Under the pieces are notes generated by a model that did not search any database, had not been told where the DNA came from, and worked only from the letters and a program-made list of their open reading frames with translations. The position numbers and the translations under genes were made by a program. DNA of 64,000 nucleotides, taken from NCBI GenBank assembly GCA_965112735.1, contig OZ218953.1, positions 1,488,001 through 1,552,000 on the forward strand. Direction: 5' to 3'. Positions 45,969 through 57,644 of the stretch are shown one piece after another; positions within the stretch are counted from its first letter, which is position 1; each line of letters opens with the position of its first letter. This stretch comes from Phaeosaccion multiseriatum. Taxonomy: Eukaryota; Ochrophyta, other classes.

Positions 45969-48037
45969 TTGCTGCTGGTCGACAACGAGTGGCGGAAACC
46001 CCCTTTCCCTTGTCCCAGCACCGCTGAGCGATTGAACCAAAAAAGCAAAAAAGGCATAGCTTTCCCTCCCTCCCTTCCTTCCTCCTCTCCTCGCGTTCTT
46101 GCCAAGGACCCTATGCATCGAGGCAGGGAGGCGGGGGCGGCGACGGAAGAGCGGCCGGGAGGGCGAAGGAGGAGGCCAAGGCCTGCTTCTTGGCGGCCTC
46201 AGAGCCTGCTGCTGGGAGTGGCGGGGCTGCTGCCTCTTGGCGCCGGACTCTTGGTGGCGGACCTCCAGCCCTGCAAAGGAGGTGCTCATCACCAGCAGAG
46301 ACAGAGGCAGGCGAGGAGGGAGGCAGCGTGCGCCACAAGTGACCAGGGGAGGGAGTGGAGGAGGGCTTGTGGCAGCAGTGGCAGCAGCAGCAGCCTCTGC
46401 AGCAGGAGCCTGAGTTGCAGTGAGGACAGCATGAGCCACAGTGAGGATAGCGGTACCGCTAGTGGTGGCAGTAGCAGAAGCAGCAGGAGCAACAGGAGCA
46501 CAAATAGCGGCATCCGCAGAGGCTCCCGCAACGGCAGAAATCTCGGCCAGAGCAACAGTAGCAGCAGCGGCAGCAGCAGCGGGAGGAATAGACGGAGCAG
46601 CCGTATGAGCAGCAGTAGGAGTAGCAGTGGGGTACGCACTAGCAACGGTGGCAACTTTGCCACGCTCCAGGAGCAGCAGGGGTGTCCCCACGTGCTAAAA
46701 ATCGAGGAGAAGGTGATGTACCTGACCAAGGAGCTTGGGCTGACCGAGGAAGAGGTGCAGGGCATTCTCCAAGTGCCAGGCCTCCGAAAGGTGGTGCGGG
46801 TAACGAGCCTGAGTAAGATGCGCTCTGTGGTGGCCGTGCTGACCGAAGAGATGGAGGGCGCGACGCCGAGGGAAGTGGGCCTCGCTCTGCCGAGACTGCT
46901 GGGGCCGAGCATAGAAGGCACCATCAAGCCGAGGTTGGCGCGAATGAAAGAGCACGGTATCCGGCCGGACTTCCGCATGCACCAAACAAAATTTAGGCAC
47001 AACTTTCGGAGCGAGGACTTCGATCAGTGGTTGCTCCAGGCACTGCGCCAACAGCAGCAGCAGCAGCTGCGAGCGGCTGGTGGGGGCGAGGGAGGGGCTT
47101 TACCCGAGGACTCCCTCCTGGAGGAAAAGAAGCAGTGGTTCATGCGCGACTTGGGCTTGACCGAGGAGGAGTGGAGCGGCCTGTTCAACTCGGGCCGGAG
47201 AGCCAAGGCTATCCAAGAGGTGTCACTGGACAAGATGAGATCGGTGGCTGCTCTGTTGCGGGAGGAAATGAGCGAAGCCACTCCGCGGGCGCTGGGGCTG
47301 GCGCTGCCTCGCTTGATCAAGTCCAGCATTGAGCGCACCATAAAGCCTCGACTGGCGCGGATTAGGGACATGGGCATCTCGCGACCCCAATTTCGCACCT
47401 ACGCCAGGGCGGTGTGCAGCGGCGACTTTACAGACAAGGAGTTTGAGGCCTGGGTGGCGGAAGGTCCGCGCCTGACTGGGGCCGAGAGCATGGAAGAGAA
47501 GAGGGTGTGGTGCACCAAGGCACTGGGGCTGAGAGAGGAGGAGTGGGAGGGCTTTATGAGCGACAAGAACACCGCCAAGAGGCTTCGAGGCACCTCCCTG
47601 GCCAAGATGAAGGCGTTGGTGGAGGCGTTGGGGGACGGTATGGAGGGCGCCACACCAAGGGAGGTGGGGAGGATGCTTCCCCACTTGGTGTACGCGGTGA
47701 TTGGCAACACCGTCAAGCGGCGGCTGGAGTGGATGCGGGAGATGGGGGTGGAGCCGTCCTTCCACACGCACGCGAGGAGGCTGTGCCTCAACGGCAACGA
47801 TGAAGCCTTCAAGACTTGGGTCCTCCGAGGAGCTCCAGCGCGGAGAAATCAGGTACGCCGTGGGGGGGGTCAAGAGGTGGCGCGGGGAGCGGCGAGGGAG
47901 AAGAGAGGTGGTCCACAGATTGCCCAGAGCAAGTTGTTCTTTTGCTCCTTCCTCTCCCCGCCGCGCGGAGGACTTTGTTCCATGCTCCCTGCGGCGCTCT
48001 CTCTGTCGCTCACATCTTTTCTGCTCCCATGTGCCCC

Positions 48038-48080
<43 letters not shown>

Positions 48081-49231
48081 CCCGGCAGGACACAGCGGCA
48101 CTGGCGGAGAAGAAGGCATGGTTCACGGTAGAGCTGGGGCTCTCGGAGTCCGAGTGGGCGAACTTGTTCCTCTCTGCCACGTGGACGACTAAGCTGAGGA
48201 GCGCCAGTCTGGAGCGTATGCAGCATCTGCATGCCACTCTCGTGGAGGGGATGGCAGTGGATGGGGTGGCCCCGCGGGAGGTGGGACTGCAGCTGCCCTC
48301 TCTATTAGGCCCGAGCGTGGACAATGTGGTAAAGCCGAGACTGGCGCGGCTTAGGGAGTTGACGGGGGCGCGGCCTGACTTTCGAGCGCATGCTCGGGCG
48401 GTGTGCAAAGCGTCGTCAGCACTGATCAAAGACGAGGCCTTTGAGGCGTGGCTTGCAAAGGGGGCGCCCGCCGTGGAGAGGGGGTGGGAGGGGATCGATG
48501 CGAAGCGGCGCTTCTTTGTGGATGAGCTGGGCCTGACCGAGCTCGAGTGGGCGGCCTTTTTCCAGGAGCCGGAGGTTGTGGACCGCCTGCAAGGGGTGCC
48601 CTTGTCCAGGATGCGGGCCATGGCGGACGTGCTTCTCTACGAGATGGACTTTGCTACCCCGGAGGAGGTGGGGTTAGAGTTGCCGGCCATGCTCGGGACC
48701 AGCGTGGAAACGACGGTCAAGCCCAGGCTGGCGCGGATGAGGGAGATGGGCATTGATCCAGTGTTTCAGGAACACGTGTACAGGCTGAGGGGCAGGTACA
48801 GCAACAAGTGCTTCGAGGCCTGGCTCTTGAGGGGTACACCGGCGCAGAGAATGAGGGAAAAGAGACTGTGGTTCATGGAAGAGCTCGGCTTGCTGCAGGA
48901 CGATTGGCTGGACTTTTTCGAGCTGCCTTCCTGGGAGAAGAAGATGCGCAGCACCAGCATCGGCAAGATGAAGGTGCTCGCCGAGTTGCTTCTGAGAGAG
49001 ATGAAGGGCGCCACGCCACTGGCAGTGGGGCTGGAGCTTCCTCGGCTCTTGGGGGTGAGCGTGGGGCGGACGGTGATTCCCAGGCTCGCCCGTCTGAGGG
49101 AGGAGGGCATCACGCCAAACTTCGAGCTGCATGCCGTGAGCGTGTGCAGCTGCTGCCTGAACGAGGTGGCCTTCGAGCGCTGGCTTGCGCAGGTGGTACT
49201 GGCCGAGAAGGAGGGGGAAGACAGACCATAG
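45969..49231 (+). CDS. Six-fold helical repeat protein, mTERF-like
   Basis: Two exons (45969-47852 and 48080-49231) join in frame to 1,011 residues; a start at 46113 (MHRGREAG) gives 963. After a hydrophobic segment (SLLLGVAGLLPLGAGLLVA) and a Ser/Arg/Gly-rich linker come six units of about 110 residues, beginning near 46710, 47130, 47505, 48115, 48510 and 48865. Each reads roughly W[FC]...LGLTEEEW, about 20 residues, SL.KMR, then ATPREVGLELPRLLG, S[VI]..T[VI]KPRLARMREMGI, about 14 residues, FEAW[LV]. The LP.LLG...KPRLA.MREMGI block resembles mTERF helical repeats, which bind nucleic acid in mitochondria and plastids, but each unit is longer than one mTERF repeat. The N-terminus may be an organelle leader. 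Role inferred. Confidence 0.8.
48036..48079 (+). repeat. CT tract at the acceptor of the repeat-protein intron
   Basis: A pure ct run directly precedes the cag acceptor at 48077-48079 of the gene's only intron. Confidence 0.85.
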
Positions 49232-49745
49232 CTATAAGGAAGGGAAGCCGGCAAAGCGTTCTGAGCATACCCAACTGCATTCCAAAACGAAACGGGCGGG
49301 CGGTGAGAGAGTTTGTTATGTCATTTACGAGAGTGTGTGTGAAAGTTTTAAAGTGATTGCACACACAGATTTTTTTTTCTTCTACGAAGTATAAACGTAA
49401 CCCAGAGGAAGGAAGGAAGAAAGAAGGAAAGTGTAGTGTGTGTGCGTGGGGGGGGGGGAGGGGGAAGGGAAGAGAGAAGATATGTTGCCATCGGATGTCT
49501 AAAAGTAACGTCTCACAGATGTGGCTTGGATGAGGATTTGCGCGAAATATTATAGTACAGCCAAGTGCAAAGGAGGAGGGTTGCTGCTCCTGCTGCTCCT
49601 GGAGGCGACTCGTCCTCCTACCTCTGTTGCGTAGATTCACGCCCTGAAGGTCTTCTCCCCTGCGGCCTTTTTGCGACGCCTCACACTCTTCCCAAATTGA
49701 AACGTTTTTTTCTTTTTCTCTTGGGCTGTACACGCACGTGCTGCT
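49232..49745. other. Intergenic stretch, no gene seen
   Basis: About 510 bases between two plus-strand genes. It has a T run (49371-49380), a G run (49449-49458) and A/T-rich sequence; presumably the 3' end of the repeat-protein gene and the NEK promoter. Confidence 0.5.
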
Positions 49746-52700
49746 ATGCGATTAGAGTGGAGGCCGCGGTGGCGGCCGAGTGAAAGGGACGGGAAGGAGG
49801 ATGTACAGGATGAAGACGGGCTTACCACTCCCAGGAGGAATAAGTATACAGTTGTGAGAGCGATTGGGGCTGGCTCCTTTGGGTCCGTCGAACTCGTCTC
49901 GCTGAACGGAGATGGGCGGCTCTATGTCAGGAAGGTGAGAGAAGTCGAGGGAGGAGAGAGAGAAGGGGGGTTGGGGTTGGGTTTTGGCTGGGCGTGGCTG
50001 CCTTTCCTTTTGACGTTTACCCATTATTCTATTGTTCTCCCCTCTTGGCTTTCATGCTCCGCCCCTGTCTCCGGACGTGAATTTCATGGTGTAAAGGTGG
50101 TCAAAGACAACTCGGCCAATAAAAAGGCAAAGGTCGAGGCCATGCGGGAGATTTGGGTCCTCAAGTCCCTCAAGCACCCCAACATTGTCAGCTTTGAAGA
50201 GGGCTACAAAAGAGACGCCCAAGGAATGGCCGGGCGGGGCGGCGGCGGTGCCAGCGGCGGACAGCTGTGCATCATCATGGAGTACTGCGAGGATGGAGAC
50301 TTGGGACACGCCATCTCCCAGGCCAGGAAGAAGGGCCGTCTCATTGCGCAGGAGACGGTGATGGACTGGTTTGTGCAGCTCCTCTTCGCCCTCAAGTACC
50401 TACACGGGAAACACATCTTGCACAGGTCAGTGGGCGGCTTCATTCGAGGTCGTGGGCTGCAGGCATGGGCGACAGGAGTGTAACAACTGCATTGATGTAC
50501 CTTCCGGGCCAGAGACGTTTGCTGAATCGCTCTCTCTCCCTCCCTCCCTCCCTCCCTGCCTTCCTTCGTTCCCCAGAGACTTGAAGCCGCAGAACTGCTT
50601 CCTCACCAATAAGGGAAGAGTGCTAAAACTCGGGGATTTCGGCATCACTAAGGTGGGGCCATACCCATACATGCTCACATACACGCTTTGCTTGACGGCC
50701 CGAGAGAGGTTGGGGTCCGAGCACGGAGGGGAGGGAGGGCGCAGTGAGACGGGGTAATAAGTGTCCCGCACCCACACCCTTTGATGTTGCACCTGGCTCT
50801 GATCTCTCCCCTCCCCTCTGGCCCTGCTATCTGCTATCGCTACCTCCGTTTGGTTTGTTGCTCCTCCCCCCTCTGCCCCTCTGCGGCCCGTCGTGGGCAT
50901 CGCTCTCAGGAATTGGACAACACCGCCGCCAACGCGCTGACAACGATCGGAACCCCTCTGTACTTTAGCCCGGAGATCTGGTAAGTGCGTAAGTGCGCCA
51001 GCGCCAGAGGATTGTCGAACAAGCGGCCCTGTAGGTCTTTCGCACGCCCCTTCCGCCTCGAGGAAGTAAAAGTGGCGGCGGCAAAGAGCCAGCTGATGCG
51101 CTGTACGTATCCGCTCTCACACCGCTCTACACTCCGTGCTCTTTTGACTGTTGCTCTCGCTATCCCTCTCGCTCTCACTCACACCAGCCAAAACGAACCG
51201 TATGGGTTCAAATCGGACGTGTGGGCACTCGGTATTGTTTTGTACGAGCTGTTGGCGCTACAGGTGAGCGAGAGACGGAGCCGTTAAGGGTCGCTCACGC
51301 ACACACGCCCGCGACCGGGGGGGATAAGGGAGAGGGCGCCGCTTGCTCTTGACCTGAGGAAAAGAAAGCCCAAACGTAAAACTGCCCCTCTCTCTCTTCT
51401 CTCTCTCTCTCTCTCTGTGTGTGTGCGTGCTCTGCAGGTGCCCTTCCAGGCCAACAGTCTCAAGGATCTGATTCAGAAGATTCTCTTCACCAAGCCCTCC
51501 GCGCCCAACAAGGAGAAGTACTCGGTGGGTCCGGCTTTGCTGACGTTTGTGGGCACGTGAGCATTTCGGTTGGCATGTGCGCTCATCGCTCTTTCCCTCT
51601 GGCTCTCTCTCTCTCTCATTCACCTCTCAGATGTCCATCTTGCGTCTGGTGGTGGCCATGCTTGCCAAGGCCCCTGTTCGGCGGCCCTCCGTGAAGGAGC
51701 TTCTGCAGAACGAATACGTCCAGACGCACGTCAAGGGCTTTGCCACACGCTACGCCTCCCTCATGGAGTTTGGTGCCTCTCTGCGCCGCACCACAGGGGA
51801 CGGACAAGTGTTGGAAGAGAGCGATACCGATGGAGCTGCCCGGCTGCAAGGAGTACGGTACAGGGGCAGGAGCGGCAGGTCGTCGCCAGCCCGACCAGGT
51901 GGCGATGGTGATGATGATGGAGCAGATGACAGAGACAATCGCGCGGGTGGTGAAGAGGAAAGCAAGAGGAAAGGTCGAGGTGCAGATGGCCATAGAGGGG
52001 AGGCGAGACGAGACTACGCCTCTGAAGACTCACAAGTGGCGGCAAGGGCGGACGAAAAGGTGGCGGCAGCAGCAGCTGTACAAGCGGCAGTCGACGCCGC
52101 CAATGGTGGGCGGGGCCGACATCGCGACGATGCAACTCCGAGTTCTCATGAGCAGGGCGCGGGGGGGGGGCGTATGGAGGCGAAAGGGAGGGTAGGTGAG
52201 GAGGAGCAGCAGCAGCAGCAGCGGGAGGAGGAGGAGGAGGAAGAGGAGGAGGAGGGTGCAGTTGGCGGAGATGGCGCCATCGGTTTGGACCTTCGGGCGC
52301 TGCCGGATAGCGTACTGCAGATGCACGAAGCTGCGCGGAGTCAAGGGCTCACGGCCACTTGCGAGGAGCTTGTGGGTGTGGCGTTGCTGGAGATCGGGGC
52401 GGTGCCGGAGGGAGGGGAGGAGGGGCACCAGCGGCTAGGGAGTGGGGAAGGGGGGCAAGTGAGGGAGAAGAAGGAGGGGGAGGAGGGAAAACCGGACCCT
52501 GAGGATAGGAGGAGGCACTCTCGATTACGTCAGGGGCTGCAAGGTGGACGAGAAAGCAGGCAGCATAGAGGGCAACAGGATGAAAGGAGAGCCAAGACCG
52601 AGGGGAGCACGCCGAGCAGCGGTAGGAGAACCAGCGGCAGAAGCAATAGTAGTAGTAATAGTAGTAGTAGTAGTAGTAGTAGTAGTTGTAGTAGCAGGAG

Positions 52701-53323
52701 CGACAGGCTCAACAACACGCGGCGCCCGAGGGTGAGCATGGTTGATGCCGCCGAGGCCGTGGATGCCGCCCATGCCATCCATGCAGTGGCGAGTGGGGCG
52801 CGAGGGGAGGGCTACAATGCTGCGGCCGCTGAGTCCTTCACACCACCGCGGAGGGTTTCCGAAGCGTCGAGCGAGGCGAGGGCGACGACGACGACAAGGA
52901 GGAGGAGGAGGAGGAGGAGGAGGAGCCATCTTCGCCTCCAAGCTCAGCCCCCCTGGGCACAAGGCGATGCGGAGCGTGAGGGTGAAGAAGAAAAAGGAGG
53001 GGGAGGGGGCGGCTCCTCGAGGGCTTCCGACTTGTCGCAGCAGAACAGCGCTCCATCCGCCCGCCACCGCCACGACGACGACGACGACGACAACGATAGA
53101 CTGAGTCCCCAACAGCCGTATGACCAACAGTCCTATGATGGCCCGGAGGCGCGTCGTCGCCCTCCTACAAACAGTAGCAGGAGCAGGAACAGCGGTGGTG
53201 AGACAAGTCCAGCAGGCGGGGTGGGGGGTGGGGAGGAGAGGGAGGAAGGGGGATACCACCGTGCGGCCATTAGCAGCAGTGAGGATCGCCGGAGAAGGAA
53301 GGAGGAGGAGCGAGAGCATCATG

Positions 53324-53363
<40 letters not shown>

Positions 53364-54653
53364 CCAAAGCATGCGGGACAAGGAGAATGTGGGGACAGAC
53401 GCCGTCGAGGTGCAGTCGGCTCGAGCGACGACGGCGGACGCGGGGCGGAGGAGAGAAGGAGAGGGAGGAGGGATTCCGAGTCGAGGAGGAGGAGGAAGGA
53501 GGGAGAGCGAAAGTCCTCGGGTACTGGCCAGGCTCGGGGCACTGCGGGGGGTTGCTGGTGACGTCGTTGGGGCCCGGGGTGGTGGGGGCAAAGAAGTAGC
53601 CACACCAGCAGCAGCAGCAGCAGCAGCACTTGGTGATAAAGCAACAGCAGCAGCCGCCGCTCAACCTTCCCGCATCGTGACGCGACAAAGCGTGAGTAAC
53701 AGCATCAACCGTTATGCGGGCAGAACCCCGGGGGGCGACTACGTGTCGCACAAACGCACCAGTCCCAACCAGAGAAGCAGAAAGGGCTCGTCTGGCACCA
53801 TCGCCGGTGGCAATGGTGGCAGTGGTAGAGGTAGCGGCAGCTCCTGGTTGGGTTCTGATCCTGAAACACCCAGAGGAGGAGCGAGGGGCGCTTCTTCCGG
53901 CCCTGCTTCTCCATCTTCTGCTTCCCCTGCTGCTGCGGCCACTGGGGGGGGCAGAGGAGCTGGCACCGAACGTCGCCCGAGGCCCTCAATTCTTGTCGAC
54001 GAAGGACGACTGGGAACCCCGACTAGCGGTGCACCCCCCTCGGGATCGTCTGCGAGGAGGTCTGAAGCTTCAATAGAGTCCTTTGCAGACGAGGAGAGCG
54101 AGCGGCAGCAGTGGGAGGAGCAGGTGAGTGAGTCATTGCATGCGTGAGGGAGGGAGGGAGGGAGGGAGGGAGGGAGGGAGGGAGGGAGGGAGGGAGGGAG
54201 GGAGGGAGGGAGGGAGGGAGGGAGGGAGGGAATGAGTAAAAAAGCGAGGAAATTCTGCTCGTCAAACAGCTGTGTTAGGGCAGGCCCAAGGGATTAGCCA
54301 AGTTTTTTTTTTGTTTCGTGCCTCTGCCCTCCTGGGCAGTCAGTGTCTCTCTCTCCCTCTACGTCACCTTTGCCACTGCCCTCCGAGCCGACAAGTCCAT
54401 GTTTCCCCCAACTGACCCCGACGTTTGTCTCTCTCACTCGCTCGTCGTATAACCACCGCAGCGGGTCCAAGAGCAAGCAAGGAGGAGGGAAAGGAGTCGA
54501 GGCTCTGGCGGTGGTAAGAGGGTAAGCCGAGAGAAGCTGGGCAGGTTGGGGGCCGCCATCCTCAATCGCAGCCTGGATGGGACGCTCGAGACGGAGGAGG
54601 AGGTCAGGGAGGCCGTCGCCAGCATGCAGCGCAACATGGAGGACAAGAAGCAG

Positions 54654-54687
<34 letters not shown>

Positions 54688-55699
54688 GAGACAAGCTGAA
54701 GGAGTCTTTGCATCTGCCAGAGTTGCCGCCTCCCTCCTCTCCGCGGCCGGACAGCGCTTGCAGGTGAGCGAGTGGGCTACACGCCCCCCCATCCTCGAGG
54801 GCCAGCGAGCACATGAATAGACGCAACCTCTCTCGCTCTCTGACCCTGACCTCTCGGTCTCCGTCTCCCTCTCCCTCTCTCCCTCTCTCTCTCTCTCTCT
54901 CTCTTTGTGCGGTGGTTGCAGTACCGCCCGCGCGTCGGTCCAGGGGGGTAGCGTCCGCCAGGCTTCTGAACCCCACATCTTTGATCACAGCGGCCAGCAC
55001 AGCAGCCGCAGCCAGCACAGCAGAAGAAGCAAGAGTAGGGCCAGCAGCGAGCGGCGGATCGAGTACACTCGGAGTATAGCAGGAGAGGCCTCGAGTGCTG
55101 GCGACGACGGGATGGAAGGAGGAGGGCGCAGCCGACGATCCGACCGACCGGGTTTCTCTCCCCATCAGGCTCATGGAGACGCCGCACGGCAGGGGTTGGG
55201 GGTGGGGGCAGGGCTCGATGTTCCGCAGAAGCAGAGGCGCCTTTCTCGCGCCGAGCTCGAGATGCTCGACGGCATGGGCGACGAAGTGTCTCAAGCAGAC
55301 GGGGCTGGGCGGGCGAATAGGGGGGGACGTAGTGGTCGTCAAGACGGCTCTCGGCAGTGGCATCATGGTCGTGCCCGAGGAGGGGAAGGAAGGGAGGAAG
55401 GCCACCGTCCCGAGGGGGCTGAACGCGCCGCGAATGCAAGCGGTAGTGTCAGTATCAGCAGCAGCAGCAGCAGCAGTGGCAGCCGCAGTAGCAGTAGGGG
55501 CAGCAGCAGGGGCAGTAGAAGCGGCAGCAGCGGCGGCGGGGGGAGCAGCTCAGGGGGCAGCAGTCGCGCTTTGGCGAATGTCGGACTGTCTTTGTTTCGC
55601 CAGAGCTCGGACGATGTGCCCATTCTACGCGCACATGCCCAGCCCAGACAACTGCTGCCGCTTCAGTCTCTGGCAGGAGCGGTGGGAGGGGAGGATTGA
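49746..55699 (+). CDS. NEK-family Ser/Thr protein kinase with long disordered tail
   Basis: Nine exons (49746-49934, 50097-50425, 50577-50652, 50910-50980, 51188-51263, 51438-51524, 51631-54123, 54462-54763, 54922-55699) join exactly to 1,466 residues. The kinase domain is about residues 33-320: Gly loop IGAGSFGSV, YVRKVVKD (catalytic Lys, at a splice junction), HPNIVSFEEGY, catalytic loop HILHRDLKPQN (also formed across a splice), GDFGITKEL, TTIGTPLYFSPEICQNEPYG, SDVWALGIVLYEL and RRPSVKELL. The NEK-type SPEIC and the activation loop make it an active-looking NIMA-related kinase, a family acting on microtubules, cilia and mitosis. The remaining roughly 1,100 residues are Glu/Gly/Ser/Arg-rich with Ser (AGT), Gln (CAG) and Asp (GAC) runs and a possible coiled coil near 54546-54700. 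Confidence 0.92.
54146..54230 (+). repeat. GAGG microsatellite in NEK intron 7
   Basis: About 20 copies of gagg start 22 bases after the donor at 54124. It is another intronic purine tract, near the 5' splice site and not the 3' one. Confidence 0.9.
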
Positions 55700-56074
55700 G
55701 GCCAACGCCAGGGTGCCACAGGCGGGGGTGGGTCTACGCCGTGCAAGGACCCACGAGGGAAAGGGAAAGAGGGAGGGAGGGAAGGAAGGATGGAGAAAGG
55801 AAGGAAGCGAGGGAGGGAGGGAGGGAGAGAAGCGGAAGGGGAATGAAGAGGCCCCATCCGGACGCACTCAATGCCGGAGTATCCCCGCGTGTCAACTTCG
55901 AGTAGTAGCGTGCACCCGTTAGTTTACCATAGCGGGTAACCAATGACTGACAACAAGAACAACAAGAACAACAACAAGAAGAATTCTATTTACAAGTTGA
56001 ACTCCAAGCGACAAGCACAGAGATTGCACCATATTTCGTTCGTTCTATAACGTCCTTCCTCCTTGGAGCCTAGG
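55700..56074. other. Convergent intergenic region
   Basis: 375 bases between the stops of NEK (+) and TRAPPC5 (-). Purine-rich ggga repeats (about 55760-55840) and an aacaag repeat (about 55954-55978) are all I see. Confidence 0.55.
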
Positions 56075-57264
56075 CTATAATGTCCGTTCTCTTTGTAGCA
56101 CCGCCTGCTCGAACTTGATGAGAAACACGGTCTTGTCTGCCTGCCCATCCTCCATGCTCACATAGTGGGCAGTCACACGGGCCGGAAAGGAGGAGCCGTC
56201 GAGGATGCCGGCCAGCACACCGGCGATGAGCGCTCCGCAGTTGAGCTGGCCAAGGTCGGGCGGAACGCTGACGAAGGTGTTGGTGATGGGCTGCTTCTCG
56301 TGGATCATGTACTCGTCCTCGTTCTCGGTGCTGCGCTCGAGGGAGTCCGCGGACTTTCCAAACAGCGCCTTTGTGTGTGTGTTTGTATTGTATGGTAGTA
56401 ACAGGCGGAGGAAGAGGAGAGGGAGGGGGGTTTTGTATGGGTGCGGTATTCAATACCTTTGCGGCCGTCGGGGAGTTGTGTGCTTCGCCTTGGGAGGAGG
56501 GCGCGTCAATAGTCCAAGAGCGGTGTAGTGGTAAGGTCAGAGATCCACCCAGGCCGGCAGTCACACAAGCCCTGTGCTAAACTCTGTCCTCTGGATAGAG
56601 ACTTGATCCCCCTCATCCCGCACCCATCCCGGCAAGCCAGGCCCGACTCACCTTCCAGACGTTCGAGCTGACCCACTGAAGCATCGGCAGCAGACGCGTG
56701 CGGCGTTTGTGCTGCTTTTCCCTAAGACTAAGAACCTCTAGTACGCGCAGTCCTATTGAGTAGCCTGGGGGGGATGAGAGCGGGCACGGTGCACCACAGG
56801 GCGAGGGGTCAGGATCGACGTGTCAGAAGAAGGTAGAGGGGGCGTAGCAGTGTCGTGAGGGAAAGAGTACGGGACAGAAGCTTGTGCAAAGGTGCTACAG
56901 CTCTTTTGGAGCGAGCAGCCGCCAACGGCAGGGGCAGTGGAGGTGCCAGAGAGTGGTACGGATGTGAGTGAGTGCCGCTGACGGACCTGTCTCCTCCAGC
57001 CTTCGCTCGAGGCCGTCGATGCTAGCCACTCGCCCTTGGAAGTACTGCACCATTTCACTGAATAAGAAGCTGAAAGCACTTAAGCTCACCTGAGAGAGGA
57101 GAGAGGAGCAAATTAACCAAACAGAGAGAGCTTGCCATCACCATCATATCTCTCCTCTTCCAACAACGTACCTCATTCGGTTTGCCGCCCTTGGAAGTTG
57201 GAGCTGCTATTTGACGGTCCAGGATGGAGGCCCGCCCTGCCCTCTTGACGGGGTCCATTGTCAC
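56075..57264 (-). CDS. TRAPPC5: TRAPP complex subunit 5 (Trs31/Bet3 family)
   Basis: Four exons (57264-57172, 57089-56987, 56764-56652, 56368-56075) join in frame to 200 residues; the second Met (57258) may be the true start. The sequence follows TRAPPC5 closely: ILDRQIAAP, EVSLSAFSFLFSEMVQYFQ, LRVLEVLSLREKQHKRRTRL, LQWVSSNVWKALFGKSADSL, STENEDEYMIHEKQPITNTF, VPPDLGQLNCGALIAGVLAG, ILDGSSFPARVTAHYV and KTVFLIKFEQAVLQRE. TRAPPC5 is a core subunit of the TRAPP complexes, which activate Rab1-type GTPases in ER-Golgi traffic. Length matches the family (about 190). All introns are GT-AG. Confidence 0.97.
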
Positions 57265-57644
57265 AACGCCCTCCTTGAGGGAGCAACAGAGGGAAGGTTA
57301 TATGCGGCAATTCCTTCCCAAAAGCGTTTGTTGCCGCTCTAAGGTAGAGCAGGGCTTTGAAGGGCCTTGGGGACACGGAAGAGGCAGAGGAAGAGGGGAG
57401 AAGTTGCGGGAAGAGGGACGAAGAGCACGGTGGATAAAATTCGTCGCCTGTGGGCAAGCTGCGGCAAGCTCTATGCGTAGTTGGGTCCGACAGAAAGTGG
57501 GCTTGTTTGTGTGAGCACGCTCCAGGCCTTTTCTCCGACAGGGTGCCTTCTCTTTGGGCGTGGCAGCAGAAGAAAGGGGAGCTTAGTAGTGGGAGGGAAA
57601 TTAGTAGCAGCAGGGGCGTGTAGGGAAGCAGCCTAGCCCTCGCA
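57265..57644. other. Divergent promoter region, no gene seen
   Basis: 380 bases between TRAPPC5 (-) and the next plus-strand gene. No motif recognised. Confidence 0.5.

Noticed and set aside
55095-55922. 275-residue plus frame overlapping the NEK 3' end
   Set aside because: The spliced NEK frame through 55699 is fixed by phase; this is the alternate frame with Ala runs from the same CAG/GCA repeats.
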